This document shows, in pieces, positions 1 through 8,332 of a DNA stretch of 64,000 bases (position 1 is the stretch's first letter; every line of letters begins with the position of its first letter). The translations under genes and the position numbers were made by a program. The stretch spans positions 20,539-84,538 of the forward strand of contig JANWZQ010000056.1 in the NCBI GenBank assembly GCA_025054835.1, in the 5' to 3' direction. The notes under the pieces are model-generated. The model was not told the origin of the DNA, did not search any database, and worked only from the letters and a program-made list of their open reading frames with translations. Source of the DNA: Chthonomonadaceae bacterium (GTDB lineage Bacteria > Armatimonadota > Chthonomonadetes > Chthonomonadales > Chthonomonadaceae).

Positions 1-983
1 CCGGTAGCGAGGGCCCACAACGCCTGACCCAGCTGTGCGCCGTTCGGGTGCGGGTTATCAAACGGGTGCAACCACATGTCCACGCGTGTCGGCAGGACAC
101 CTGCTCCTGTATAGTAGGCCAGGATGCCTGCCGTGATCAGCAGTGCAATGCCTGCTATCAAGAACATGCCACGTCCGGTGGCCATGTAGAGCATGACGGC
201 AAAAACAGCAAGGAGCAATGCCCCCGGTCCCAGGTCGCGGATAACTATTAGCAGGATCAGGGCGATCATCCACATGACCAGCAGGGGACCGAGGTCCGTG
301 GCACGTGGCACCGTCAGTGAGAGAGCTGGACGGCCGTCACGACGCCAGATACCGGCCAGAATGGGGACATGCCACCGTGTGCTGGCATCGTTCAGGGTGG
401 CAGCGCGGTCGCTCAGATACCCGGCCAGAAACAGGATCAGAAGTAGTTTGATAAACTCGATGGGCTGGAAAGCGCGAAACAGACTCAATCGCACTCCTTC
501 GGGGCCGGTGCCGAACAACGCCAGGCCAGCTACCAGACCCAGTGCGCCCAGTGCCCAGAGGTACGCGTAGCGGCGAAGTTGTTGCCGTGCCCCGGGACGG
601 AGCAGCGCACAGAAAACCATGCCGGGAAGCGACAGTGCGATGCCGATGAGATGATGCAGGTAGGCCGGCGCATCGCGCAGGGGATCCTTGATACTGAACA
701 GGGTTGCGACGCCGAGTCCGGAGAGCAGCAAGGCAATGGGCATCAGAAAGGGATCCCCGCCGAGACGCCTGCGCAGCAACGGGGGAGCGAGCAGAAGCAG
801 GATCAGAAAAAGGCCGCAGCCCGTGTGAAAATGCCAGAAGACTTCCGCCGCGCTGCGCCGCGTGGCCTCCCCGGCCGACGTCGTTACCATTCTGCCCTGA
901 TAGACCAGGAGAAAGATGGGGAGCAGGATCGCGGCCACGCTCAGTGTGAGCGTCATCTCGATTTTGCGCTGCAGTCGCTTCAT
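1..983 (-). CDS. FtsW/RodA/SpoVE-family SEDS protein, 3' end beyond window
   Basis: The frame opens at an ATG at 983 and stays open to base 1, so about 327 residues are visible and the C-terminus is missing. The product is a polytopic membrane protein with many hydrophobic segments. Around residue 250 it has the motif IRDLGPGALLLAVF followed by YMATGRG, which matches the conserved DLG region of SEDS proteins. Members of this family polymerise lipid II glycan strands during division or elongation. The N-terminal part before this motif is longer than in typical FtsW or RodA, with extra hydrophilic sequence around residues 185-235. queE ends 66 bp upstream, so the gene probably belongs to the folP-queE transcription unit. 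Whether it is ftsW or rodA cannot be decided from this fragment. Confidence 0.8.
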   Translation of the reverse strand, partial: MKRLQRKIEMTLTLSVAAILLPIFLLVYQGRMVTTSAGEATRRSAAEVFWHFHTGCGLFLILLLLAPPLLRRRLGGDPFLMPIALLLSGLGVATLFSIKDPLRDAPAYLHHLIGIALSLPGMVFCALLRPGARQQLRRYAYLWALGALGLVAGLALFGTGPEGVRLSLFRAFQPIEFIKLLLILFLAGYLSDRAATLNDASTRWHVPILAGIWRRDGRPALSLTVPRATDLGPLLVMWMIALILLIVIRDLGPGALLLAVFAVMLYMATGRGMFLIAGIALLITAGILAYYTGAGVLPTRVDMWLHPFDNPHPNGAQLGQALWALAT

Positions 984-1049
984 CTTCGCAGGTGATACGG
1001 AGGGGGCAGGATCCGGGTTTCGGGGAGTACCGGGGGCACGATCGTCGTG

Positions 1050-1841
1050 TCACAGCAGGTGCATCACTTTGTGTGTCTGTGGAATGACACGTACTTCCTT
1101 CAATTGCCTGTTCGCGCGGGCCTGCAGGGCGATCAGGCGTGCCGGAGGCACGGGGATGCGCTCGTGTCCAAACGGAGTCACGGGTTGTAGAATCAGGGGG
1201 ATCGCGGCATCCACGGAGGCAATCAGGTCGATTGCTGCATCCACCTCCATGTCCGTTGTGCCAGGCGTTACGACCATTTTGACGTACACGGAGGTGGTTC
1301 GGGCGATTTCCAGAAACCTCCGGTGCCTCTCGCGAACGGACTCCAGATCCATTCCGATCGCGGAGGGCGCTTTGAAGTCCATGGATACGACGTCAATCCA
1401 ATCGATCACACGTTGCAAGTGTTCGGGCAACAACCCGTTTGTCTCCAGGAACGTTCGGAGGCCCATCGCGCGTACAGCAGGGAGCCATGCAGCCAGGAAC
1501 CGCGCCTGCAGAAGGGGCTCCCCTCCGGTGACGGAAACAGAGTGGTGGGGTTCACTCAGGTACTGTTGCAGGAGCCCGGTCAGCGTGTCTGCGTCCACGG
1601 GATTGGGCACCGGCAAGAACTGGCCGGTACCGGGCACCTGTTCCACCCGGCAGAAGCGGGGAGCCCCCGACTCTTTGAGCGTCTCCGGGCTATCGCAATA
1701 CGTGCACCGCAGGTTGCACCCGTAGGTGCGTACGAAGATCTGCCGATGGCCAACCAGAACCCCCTCGCCCTGGATCGAGGAGAACACTTCCACCAGTCGA
1801 GCCCGGACCTGCGGCAACGAGGCTTGGAACAAAAACGTCAT
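1050..1841 (-). CDS. queE: 7-carboxy-7-deazaguanine synthase (radical SAM)
   Basis: QueE converts 6-carboxy-tetrahydropterin to 7-carboxy-7-deazaguanine in queuosine/preQ0 synthesis. The 263-residue product has SSIQGEG near residues 21-27, the radical SAM cluster motif CNLRCTYCD with cysteines 42, 46 and 49 (CX3CX2C), and the SAM-binding VTGGEPLLQ motif about 85 residues later. The ATG at 1841 is chosen because it overlaps the folP stop codon as ATGA and has a GAGG ribosome-binding site upstream. A GTG two codons further upstream is possible. Coupling to folP links two enzymes acting on pterin-type substrates. No other queuosine genes are in the window. Confidence 0.93.
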   Translation of the reverse strand: MTFLFQASLPQVRARLVEVFSSIQGEGVLVGHRQIFVRTYGCNLRCTYCDSPETLKESGAPRFCRVEQVPGTGQFLPVPNPVDADTLTGLLQQYLSEPHHSVSVTGGEPLLQARFLAAWLPAVRAMGLRTFLETNGLLPEHLQRVIDWIDVVSMDFKAPSAIGMDLESVRERHRRFLEIARTTSVYVKMVVTPGTTDMEVDAAIDLIASVDAAIPLILQPVTPFGHERIPVPPARLIALQARANRQLKEVRVIPQTHKVMHLL

Positions 1842-2725
1842 GGCCACCCTCGCACGATCGCATCTGTCATTCGGGCCACGCGGGCCATCGCGCGCACATC
1901 GTGAACGCGCACCATTGTAGCGCCGTACGCAATGGACAGGGCTACAGTCGCTGCGGTACCTTCCAACCGGTCTTCTGGAGGCAGATCCCCGAGGACCTTA
2001 CCGATCATGGACTTGCGCGAGGTGCCAATCAACACCGGGTAGCCGAGCGCAGCGATCTCTGGCAGGCGGCGCAGGAGGGCCAGATTGTCGGAGACAGATT
2101 TACCGAAACCAATGCCCGGGTCCACAAGGATGTCCTGCGGGGCAATGCCAGCTGCCTGTGCTGCCTCTGCACGTTCTTTCAGATGGGCGACAACCTCCGC
2201 AACAACGTCGGTATATCCCGGGTCTGCCGGGATTGCCTTGGGCAGGCCAGGCATATGCATCAGGCAGACCGGTACCTGTAGCGCCGCGACAGTCGTTGCC
2301 ATTTCCGGGTCCGCGCGCAGCGCGCTGATGTCGTTGACCAGCACGGCTCCTGCTGCCACGGCGTCACGGGCTACTGCCGCTTTGTATGTGTCCACAGATA
2401 CCGGTACTTCTGGCAGGCGCTCGCGGATACGGGCAATGACCGGTAAGATTCTGCGCCGCTCCTCATCCGGATCCAGCGGCTGGAGGGATGTGAAGGTTGC
2501 AGGGCGGGTGGACTCGCCGCCGACGTCGATGATGTGTGCGCCCTCCGCGACCATGCGCTCGGCGTGCGCAACGGCCGCGTCTACCTGGAAGAAGAGCCCG
2601 CCGTCAGAGAAGGAGTCCGGGGTGACATTGAGAACGCCCATGATCAGGGTGCACTGGCGGTCACGAGCCATCTGCAGGTACTGTCGAATGCGGGTTAGAG
2701 CGGGGCAGGTAGCAGGCGATTGCAT
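1838..2725 (-). CDS. folP: dihydropteroate synthase
   Basis: This enzyme condenses 4-aminobenzoate with 6-hydroxymethyl-dihydropterin diphosphate in folate synthesis. The 295-residue protein has the full TIM-barrel signature: LIMGVLNVTPDSFSDGG at residues 27-43, DVGGESTRP near 65, SVDTYK, NDIS, and the C-terminal GTSRKSMIG and VRVHDV motifs. The length is normal for FolP. The gene lies 15 bp downstream of the TPR gene and overlaps queE by four bases, so the genes are probably co-transcribed. Confidence 0.95.
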   Translation of the reverse strand: MQSPATCPALTRIRQYLQMARDRQCTLIMGVLNVTPDSFSDGGLFFQVDAAVAHAERMVAEGAHIIDVGGESTRPATFTSLQPLDPDEERRRILPVIARIRERLPEVPVSVDTYKAAVARDAVAAGAVLVNDISALRADPEMATTVAALQVPVCLMHMPGLPKAIPADPGYTDVVAEVVAHLKERAEAAQAAGIAPQDILVDPGIGFGKSVSDNLALLRRLPEIAALGYPVLIGTSRKSMIGKVLGDLPPEDRLEGTAATVALSIAYGATMVRVHDVRAMARVARMTDAIVRGWP

Positions 2726-2740
2726 GGCAGATACGGAGCG

Positions 2741-3613
2741 TCAGTTGTACATCAGAGGCATCGGAGGTGTCGGTAGCTCCGGCAAGAGCTGAATCGCGAT
2801 CTCCCGCAACATCCGGTATCCTCTCTCGCTCAGGGCGTATCCCCGGTGGAGCACCGCCTCGATGGGAGAGCGTTCCAGATGCATGCGGAAAACGCGGTCC
2901 GCAGTGGCCAGAGCCACGATCTGATCCAGCTGGAAGAGGTCCAGCGCTTCCAATGCCTCGCTAGCTGCTCTGGCATACGTGCCCCCGGTATCGAGGCGGA
3001 TTGTCTCATGGAACTCGTGTACAGCCAGGGCGATTTCCCCTTTGTGCTGACAGATGAGAGCTTTCTTGAAGTGATGCGCGGGCGAGTCCGGGTCCAGGCG
3101 GATCAACGCGTCAGTAGCGCGGATAGCAGCATCGGTGTTGTCCATCTGGATGTAAGCTGTGCCCAGAATATCATGCGCTAGCAGGTGATACGGGGCCAGT
3201 GCGAGTAACTCCCGACACACTGTGACGGCGCGCCGATAGTCTCTGGCTTCCATGGCGATCATCATCAGGGCCTCATAGGCTTCTGTTCGGCAGGGCTCCT
3301 GTTCCCGGGCTATCTCGGCCATGCGGATCGCAGGCTGCCAGTCTCTGGCTTGCCGCAGCAGGTGCGCGATGCGCAGCAAAGTAGCATAAGCGTCCGCCCC
3401 GGGCCCCATGGCTTGTTGCAGACTGGCAACTACGTTCTGACACTCTTCCCGGGTCGTTGCTGCCACAGCCATATGCATCCATTGCGTCCACTCGATTGGC
3501 AGGCAATACAGAGCGTTCGAGAGGGCGCGCAGAGACTGTTCGCGCAACGTGTACCGGTGCTGTAGCGGATCTGTTCCCGGTTGCGTGGTGTTCGGCATGT
3601 CCTCAACGCGCAT
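2741..3613 (-). CDS. TPR-repeat protein of unknown function
   Basis: The 290-residue protein has no signal peptide or membrane segment and is probably cytoplasmic. Residues 70-220 contain helix pairs typical of tetratricopeptide repeats, for example blocks around RAVTVCRELLALAPYHLLAH and the following AYIQMDNTDAAIRATDALI. Such repeats mediate protein contacts and give no enzymatic hint. A GAAGGGA ribosome-binding site fits the ATG at 3613; a second ATG at 3598 has poorer spacing. It is the first gene of the unit leading into folP and queE. No link to folate or queuosine metabolism is visible. Confidence 0.75.
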   Translation of the reverse strand: MRVEDMPNTTQPGTDPLQHRYTLREQSLRALSNALYCLPIEWTQWMHMAVAATTREECQNVVASLQQAMGPGADAYATLLRIAHLLRQARDWQPAIRMAEIAREQEPCRTEAYEALMMIAMEARDYRRAVTVCRELLALAPYHLLAHDILGTAYIQMDNTDAAIRATDALIRLDPDSPAHHFKKALICQHKGEIALAVHEFHETIRLDTGGTYARAASEALEALDLFQLDQIVALATADRVFRMHLERSPIEAVLHRGYALSERGYRMLREIAIQLLPELPTPPMPLMYN

Positions 3614-3748
3614 GATATCGCTTCCCTTCTCGCTGATCTATTGTTCTGTGCGCATCGAGTACTTTCCTTCGCTGGATCCAGTGCCTGCGATGACCAGATG
3701 CCCTCTCAAGCGCGCCTTACCGGTCTATGCCGGGACCGGCTATGCGCG

Positions 3749-4222
3749 TTATCGAATGATGCGAACCTGGTCCGGGCGCACCAGTTCGATCTCCGGACGG
3801 TCCTCATAGGTGACGACCTTCCCAGTCACCAGTACGTTCTGATCTTTCAGCGTCTCCATACTGGGAAATCGGGCGTAGTGCTCTGGCTTGAGCACAGCGA
3901 CAGCAGCTTCCTTGTAGTTCCGGGCGAAGTTCAGGATCACGATGCTGTTACTGCGCGAGGTGTACACTTTGACGACCTTTCCCTTGAATGCGGCCCTTTT
4001 GCCGATTTTCTTCCGGAGAGCAGCCAGATCCGTCGCTTCAATAGCACTGGCGACCTCTGGAGAGGCGGGAGAAATGGTCCCGAAGGCCTGTTTGGTGGCG
4101 ACGGATGCCTGCGCGGGGTACTCTTTCTTCGGCCGTTCGCTTTGATCACGCTGGGCAACCGCGAAAGATGTGGCCAGGACCAGAACGATGGAAAGTGTAA
4201 GGGCGTTGCGGCAGGTGCGCAT
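3749..4222 (-). CDS. secreted protein with an OB-fold-like domain
   Basis: The 157-residue product starts with a Sec signal peptide ending near SFAVAQ at residue 24. The C-terminal 90 residues read as alternating strands (GKRAAFKGKVVKVYTS, NVLVTGKVVTYEDRPEIELV), the pattern of the OB-fold tRNA_anti-like domains found in secreted bacterial proteins. The strand after ALRKKIGKRAAFKG suggests a binding rather than catalytic role. The ATG at 4222 follows a GGGAGAG ribosome-binding site. It is separated from the TPR gene by 135 bp and may be transcribed alone. The ligand is unknown. Confidence 0.65.
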   Translation of the reverse strand: MRTCRNALTLSIVLVLATSFAVAQRDQSERPKKEYPAQASVATKQAFGTISPASPEVASAIEATDLAALRKKIGKRAAFKGKVVKVYTSRSNSIVILNFARNYKEAAVAVLKPEHYARFPSMETLKDQNVLVTGKVVTYEDRPEIELVRPDQVRIIR

Positions 4223-4366
4223 GCTAGCTCTCCCTTGAAGGATATTGCTGAGGGTGGCCTATTATACCTTGGCGTCGGCGGTTACTGTATTCCAGTACGG
4301 GCGTTGCGTGCGCTACAATGGCTGCATAGAACAGGTTTTACGTCGCCGGATCCGGCTGATTTCTAT

Positions 4367-4376
4367 GGAAGGAGGG
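4367..4376 (+). promoter_or_regulatory. ribosome-binding site deciding a TTG start
   Basis: The sequence GGAAGGAGGG lies 6 bases before the TTG at 4383. The in-frame ATG at 4365 sits inside or before this purine run and has no ribosome-binding site of its own. A TTG start also gives a clean signal peptide (MLKRFSRLLVCLALPVVG). Confidence 0.7.
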
Positions 4377-4382
4377 TGTGCG

Positions 4383-5192
4383 TTGTTGAAGCGTTTTTCC
4401 CGACTGCTGGTGTGTCTCGCGCTACCTGTCGTGGGGCTCCGGTTGCCCGCACTTGCGCAGGAGGAGGAACCTGTCACCGTGCCGGTTTACTCCCTGCTCA
4501 ATCTGGAAACTGCAGAGATACCCCCGTTGCGGCAGGGAGTGTACCATTTCGATATCCGGGCCTCTGCTGGCAAGGAGGGCACAACATACTACGGACCCGG
4601 CGCTCTGATTGGCATCGGTCGAGATCTGGCGTTTCTGGCCCGGGCAACCTTCGCCGACAGACGGCTCTTCACGGCCAGCGCGGTGCCCATTCGTCGCGGG
4701 GGGCATGAGGCAGAGCTTGCTGTCAAATGGCGTCCGGTACTCCGGGAAGACTGGCAGTTTGCTCTGCTCGGGGGCGTGTTGTTTCCGCATACTGCATTGC
4801 GCCGTGCGGTTGCAGGAACGCTCCAGCCAATTCTGACCTACCAGCTAGGTGGACGTACGTTGCTGGTTTTCAACCCGAAAGCGGTTCTGGGGGAGCGGGT
4901 CATGGTGACACTCGGAGGCGGGGTTCACTACCGGTTCAACCCGGACTGGGAGATGTTCGGCGAACTGCAGGGAGCCATCGCTGGCGAAAACGGGTTTCGC
5001 ACGGACACGGGGCTGCGCCGTCGGCAGGAAGTCTGGGGATTTGGCATCCGGTACACTCCATTCCCTTACAGGGGGCAGGTCAGTCTGGACCTGGGTGTAA
5101 CGAACGGCCTGGGGCGCACAACGGGCTACTCGGCGCAAGCCGGATTGGCAGGCAGTACCTCTTTCTTCGTGCAGCTTATCTATCGCAAGTAA
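4383..5192 (+). CDS. predicted outer-membrane beta-barrel-like secreted protein
   Basis: From the TTG at 4383 the product has 269 residues and begins with a signal peptide ending near LPALAQ, residue 25. The mature part is made of short alternating strands rich in glycine and aromatic residues, such as QFALLGGVLFPHTALRR, TLLVFNPKAVL and VSLDLGVTNGLGRTTG. It ends with STSFFVQLIYRK, close to the terminal-strand pattern of outer-membrane barrels. I do not recognise a named family. It could be a small porin-like or OM-anchored protein. The gene stands alone, divergent from the OB-fold gene. Confidence 0.65.
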   Translation: MLKRFSRLLVCLALPVVGLRLPALAQEEEPVTVPVYSLLNLETAEIPPLRQGVYHFDIRASAGKEGTTYYGPGALIGIGRDLAFLARATFADRRLFTASAVPIRRGGHEAELAVKWRPVLREDWQFALLGGVLFPHTALRRAVAGTLQPILTYQLGGRTLLVFNPKAVLGERVMVTLGGGVHYRFNPDWEMFGELQGAIAGENGFRTDTGLRRRQEVWGFGIRYTPFPYRGQVSLDLGVTNGLGRTTGYSAQAGLAGSTSFFVQLIYRK

Positions 5193-5237
5193 GGTAGGTT
5201 ACCGGAATATTATGCCGGCATGCTGTGGTGCGGAGGA

Positions 5238-5309
5238 AGCCTCCGGTCGGATTCGAACCGACGACCTACTGTTTACAAGACAGTTGCGCTACCGCTGCGC
5301 CACAGAGGC
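5238..5309 (-). tRNA. tRNA-Thr (anticodon UGU)
   Basis: The minus strand folds into a 72-nt cloverleaf. The acceptor arms GCCTCTG and CGGAGGC pair with one G-U. The D arm is GCGC/GCGC, the anticodon stem ACTGT/ACAGT flanks the loop CTTGTAA with anticodon TGT, and the T arm GTCGG/CCGAC encloses TTCGAAT. The discriminator base is U. The CCA end is not encoded. The tRNA lies 45 bp beyond the end of the plus-strand barrel-like gene. Confidence 0.95.
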
Positions 5310-5728
5310 AGTATGCTTGTAGCAAAGTTTACCACAGCTGCGTGGAAAAATCAACTTCTGGTTGTGTGGAGTTGAGAAGGCAGAAGCTGCCATCAGGATA
5401 CTGTCCGGTACTGTCAGTGCCTGCGCTCTGTTAGCCCGGATCTGAAAAGTACGTCAGGATCCAGGCGACGTCTGCCGGGCTTCTTCTCCTGATTACAGCC
5501 TGCACGCACTTCATATCTCTCGCGCAGGGATCCCCGGCCTGCTCCTGTGAAGTCCATGCGATCGGAAACACTACAACTTCTATTAATGTAGAACGTGTAA
5601 TAAATATGCTAAAGTAATAAACGTGTGTCGCGATCCATAGGGCGTATGGTGTCGGGACACGCGTTGCGCTTACCTGATCATCACAGGAAATCGACCGGCT
5701 TCGATCTGGCTTCGAGAAAGGAACTGCG
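5310..5728. other. intergenic stretch, probable promoter region
   Basis: I see no gene in these 419 bases. The part from about 5580 to 5625 is AT-rich, with two copies of a mixed ACGTGT/AATAAA pattern around TATGCT. This suggests a promoter for the gene at 5729, but no convincing -35 element is present. The upstream part should hold the promoter of the minus-strand tRNA. Confidence 0.3.
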
Positions 5729-6292
5729 ATGCAAAGAAAGCATGCTACGATCGGCAGTGCTCTGTGTGTTCTCGCTCTTGGTATGCTGCTGGCTACGCGA
5801 CTGGCTGCACAGGATGCTGACAGAGTTGAGAAAGGCGCGGGCATTCTTGCGATCCTCAAGGAGGGACAGAAGGAGGCGTTCGGTCTCAAGAAGCTCAGTG
5901 CCGAGGAGTACGAGCGGCTGGATATCTGGGTAACCGATCTGCTAGTCCGGGCGTTGCAACAGGTTCTCGATCCCGAGGATGTGAGGGACGCGACAATCAT
6001 TGCTGACGATGGGGAGATACTGGGCAAAATCAGTACCAACCGGTTTGATCGCGAGTCAATTGCCAATGAGTTTGGTACTTATGGCAGTCGGTTCAGCGAC
6101 AAAAGCATACTCAACCGATTTGGCAAGTACGGAAGCAGTGTCTCGAGTACCAGTGCGTTCAATCCGGTAGCATCAAGACCGCCACGCCTTCTGCTACGCG
6201 GCAGATTCATTGGCTACCTGACGACGAACAGGAGCAAGACCCCCCGCGTTGACCCCTACGCGGTTCTGGGGTACCTGCAGTATCATTCGTGA
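5729..6292 (+). CDS. secreted protein with degenerate YGSxxS repeats
   Basis: The 187-residue product has a signal peptide cleaved near LAAQDA (residue 28). The C-terminal half contains repeats of the form S-I-x-N-x-F-G-x-Y-G-S-x-x-S: SIANEFGTYGSRFS and SILNRFGKYGSSVS, then SAFNPVASRPPRL and a closing GRFIGYLTTN segment. This resembles a widespread but uncharacterised bacterial module (YGS-type repeats ending in N-x-x-A-x-x-P-P-x). The first half has a charged helical part around DLLVRALQQVL. GAAAGGAA precedes the ATG. No function can be assigned. Confidence 0.7.
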   Translation: MQRKHATIGSALCVLALGMLLATRLAAQDADRVEKGAGILAILKEGQKEAFGLKKLSAEEYERLDIWVTDLLVRALQQVLDPEDVRDATIIADDGEILGKISTNRFDRESIANEFGTYGSRFSDKSILNRFGKYGSSVSSTSAFNPVASRPPRLLLRGRFIGYLTTNRSKTPRVDPYAVLGYLQYHS

Positions 6293-6404
6293 CCTCTGTT
6301 GCACACCGGAGATCACAGGAGCATGCCTGCTCTTCCTGCAGACGGGGGACGATCGGGTATACTGCCGGGGCGGTAACCATGTACAGGGGGAGTGGGACAC
6401 AACA

Positions 6405-6980
6405 GTGGCCTGGAAACATTCTGCAACTTTTGTCACGGTGGTGCTGGCGTTGAACGGAGTCTGTGGTTGCACCGGAGGTGCGGACAACCGCTCAGTGCAG
6501 GGGGAGCAACTGGAAGCGCGCACTTCGGACACAGGGACCCTGTCTCCGGGAAAATCACCTGTAGAGACGAGCCCATCTTCCGATGGGCAAAAGAGTGATG
6601 ATCAGGAGAAGAAGCGTTCGGTACAGGGCACGGCAGGCAACCCGCGCGTTAGAACCCCGACAGGGTTGCAGTACGAAGACATTGTGATCGGTAAGGGAGA
6701 TATGCCCCGGAAGGGCCAGACAGTGACAGTGCACTACGTCGGTACCTTTGCGGACGGCACCAAATTCGACAGCTCGCTGGACCGGGGGAAGCCCTTCCGG
6801 TTCCGGATCGGTGAGGGACAGGTGATACCCGGATGGGACGAGGGAGTGGCAACCATGCGCGTGGGAGGCAAGCGTCGGCTCATCGTGCCTCCGGATCTCG
6901 GGTATGGCCCGAATGACTACGGACCGATACCGGGCAACTCAACCCTCTACTTTGAAGTGGAGCTGCTCGGGGTTGAATAG
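6405..6980 (+). CDS. FKBP-type peptidyl-prolyl cis-trans isomerase, putative lipoprotein
   Basis: The C-terminal 105 residues are a full FKBP domain: GQTVTVHYVGTFADGTKFDS, FRIGEGQVIPGWDEGV, RRLIVPPDLGYG and the terminal STLYFEVELLGVE. FKBPs isomerise Xaa-Pro bonds and assist folding. A GTG at 6405 with GGGGGAG upstream gives 191 residues starting with a hydrophobic segment that ends in VCGC, a plausible though atypical lipobox. A hydrophilic linker of about 55 residues then leads into the domain. That arrangement suggests a membrane-anchored extracytoplasmic chaperone. The start is inferred; the frame is open further upstream. The gene converges on the VWA gene. Confidence 0.85.
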   Translation: MAWKHSATFVTVVLALNGVCGCTGGADNRSVQGEQLEARTSDTGTLSPGKSPVETSPSSDGQKSDDQEKKRSVQGTAGNPRVRTPTGLQYEDIVIGKGDMPRKGQTVTVHYVGTFADGTKFDSSLDRGKPFRFRIGEGQVIPGWDEGVATMRVGGKRRLIVPPDLGYGPNDYGPIPGNSTLYFEVELLGVE

Positions 6981-6988
6981 CGGATTGC

Positions 6989-8332
6989 TCAGATAGAAGC
7001 GTGGCGGGACTGCTCTGGCACACTCACTCCGGTTGGTGTTGAGAGGGAGCTGCCCGTCTGGAAATCCATGATGGTGAAACTGCTGGAGATCCCGGCCAGT
7101 TCTGGATTGGCCTCTGGAGTGACCATGACCGTGTGCATGGTCACCTGTGCTGCTTGCAAGCGGCGTTGAGTACCTTCCATGATCGCCGCCTTGCCGTCGG
7201 TGACAAGCAACAACATCGCGTCCAGATGTTCTTCCCGGCGCAGGTTTTCGATATCCTGAATGGCGACCTGCAGGGCATCGTTCACATGGGTGGCACCCCC
7301 GTTGAAATTGGTGGCGAAGATGGTGTCCAGCAGGGCGTCCTTCTCAGCCAGTGTGCAGGCCTGAACCGGTGGCTCCACAATACGTGGCCAGATCTCTTCC
7401 CAGCTTGCGTAGCGCCGGAAGAGATAGCGGGTCTGTGCCTGTCCCATGTTGGCCCGCAGGACTGCTGCGATCACTGCCAGAGCCAGCGTTGCGCTTTTTC
7501 CCTGCATGGAGGCACTGTAGTCCAGCAGAATGTACAGCAACTGCCCTCCCTTACCGCTGCCCCCCTCAATGTCGATAGGAACGGGTACGGAGCGGCGCAC
7601 CAGCACTTCCACCCGGCGCTTCTCGGCCTTGAATTCCAACCGCTGGCGCGTCGTCTGGCGGTTCGGGATCATCACCTCATGTCGACTGACCCGATCCACC
7701 AGCACCTGCGGGGGAAGCACCTGCTCGAGCAACCGCGCCTGCCAGACTTCAGAGAGGCGTACCGCCGGGCGTAACGTGCGTGATGCTAGCGGTTGATCCC
7801 GCCACGTGTCATCTGGAATGAAGAGCGTCACTTCCTGCATCTCACGCACTTCCTGCTCACGCCAGAGGAACTCCTGACTGTGCGCCTCGTTGCCCTGCTC
7901 ACCACCGGACAGGACGCGAGACAGGTAGAGCCACGGAGGGTTCTCTTCCAGGATCCGTCGGATCAATCGTTCTACCTGTTGAGGATCTGCAAAAAAGTCG
8001 CTCTCGGGCATCCGGAACGCGCCCGCAATGGCGGCGATCTTCTCGATATCTTTCAGGTCTCGGTGGCGCTGCAGCAGGCGGTCTACTTCCGCAGGAGGGA
8101 GAGGCGCAGACCTTCGGCCGATGCGCAGGTGCCATGGGCGGAGCCTCCCGGACCGTCGGGAGAACGGCATTGCGCTGTTGAGAAGGGCCAACCACGCGCA
8201 CAGGAGGTCCAGCAAGCTCTGCAGGACGCGGATCCACTGTGGCAACGGCTTCGGTGCGCCGTCCGTGATGCGCAGTTGTGACGTGCTGGCTTCTTCGCCT
8301 GCGGGGCCCGAAGGAACGCGTTCGGCGCTCAT
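6989..8332 (-). CDS. VWA-domain protein, ViaA/CoxE-like
   Basis: The 447-residue protein carries a C-terminal von Willebrand A domain beginning near residue 265. Its MIDAS is intact: DYSAS (DxSxS) near 270, the threonine in NGGATHVNDAL, and the aspartate in LLVTDGKA. The N-terminal half is helical and hydrophilic. There is no signal peptide. The start ATG overlaps the stop of the preceding MoxR gene as ATGA, so both are translated together. Such MoxR/VWA pairs act as chaperone-like modules that remodel or insert metals into target complexes, as in RavA/ViaA and the Cox maturation system. The target here is unknown. Confidence 0.85.
   Translation of the reverse strand: MSAERVPSGPAGEEASTSQLRITDGAPKPLPQWIRVLQSLLDLLCAWLALLNSAMPFSRRSGRLRPWHLRIGRRSAPLPPAEVDRLLQRHRDLKDIEKIAAIAGAFRMPESDFFADPQQVERLIRRILEENPPWLYLSRVLSGGEQGNEAHSQEFLWREQEVREMQEVTLFIPDDTWRDQPLASRTLRPAVRLSEVWQARLLEQVLPPQVLVDRVSRHEVMIPNRQTTRQRLEFKAEKRRVEVLVRRSVPVPIDIEGGSGKGGQLLYILLDYSASMQGKSATLALAVIAAVLRANMGQAQTRYLFRRYASWEEIWPRIVEPPVQACTLAEKDALLDTIFATNFNGGATHVNDALQVAIQDIENLRREEHLDAMLLLVTDGKAAIMEGTQRRLQAAQVTMHTVMVTPEANPELAGISSSFTIMDFQTGSSLSTPTGVSVPEQSRHASI

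Noticed and set aside
337..1053. A 238-codon open frame on the minus strand
   Set aside because: It overlaps the FtsW/RodA-like gene in another frame and is arginine- and proline-rich without hydrophobic helices. The SEDS frame has the conserved motif.
5560..5625. A Pho-box-like array in the AT-rich promoter region
   Set aside because: There are no TTAA cores at 11-bp spacing; only irregular AATAAA and ACGTGT repeats occur.
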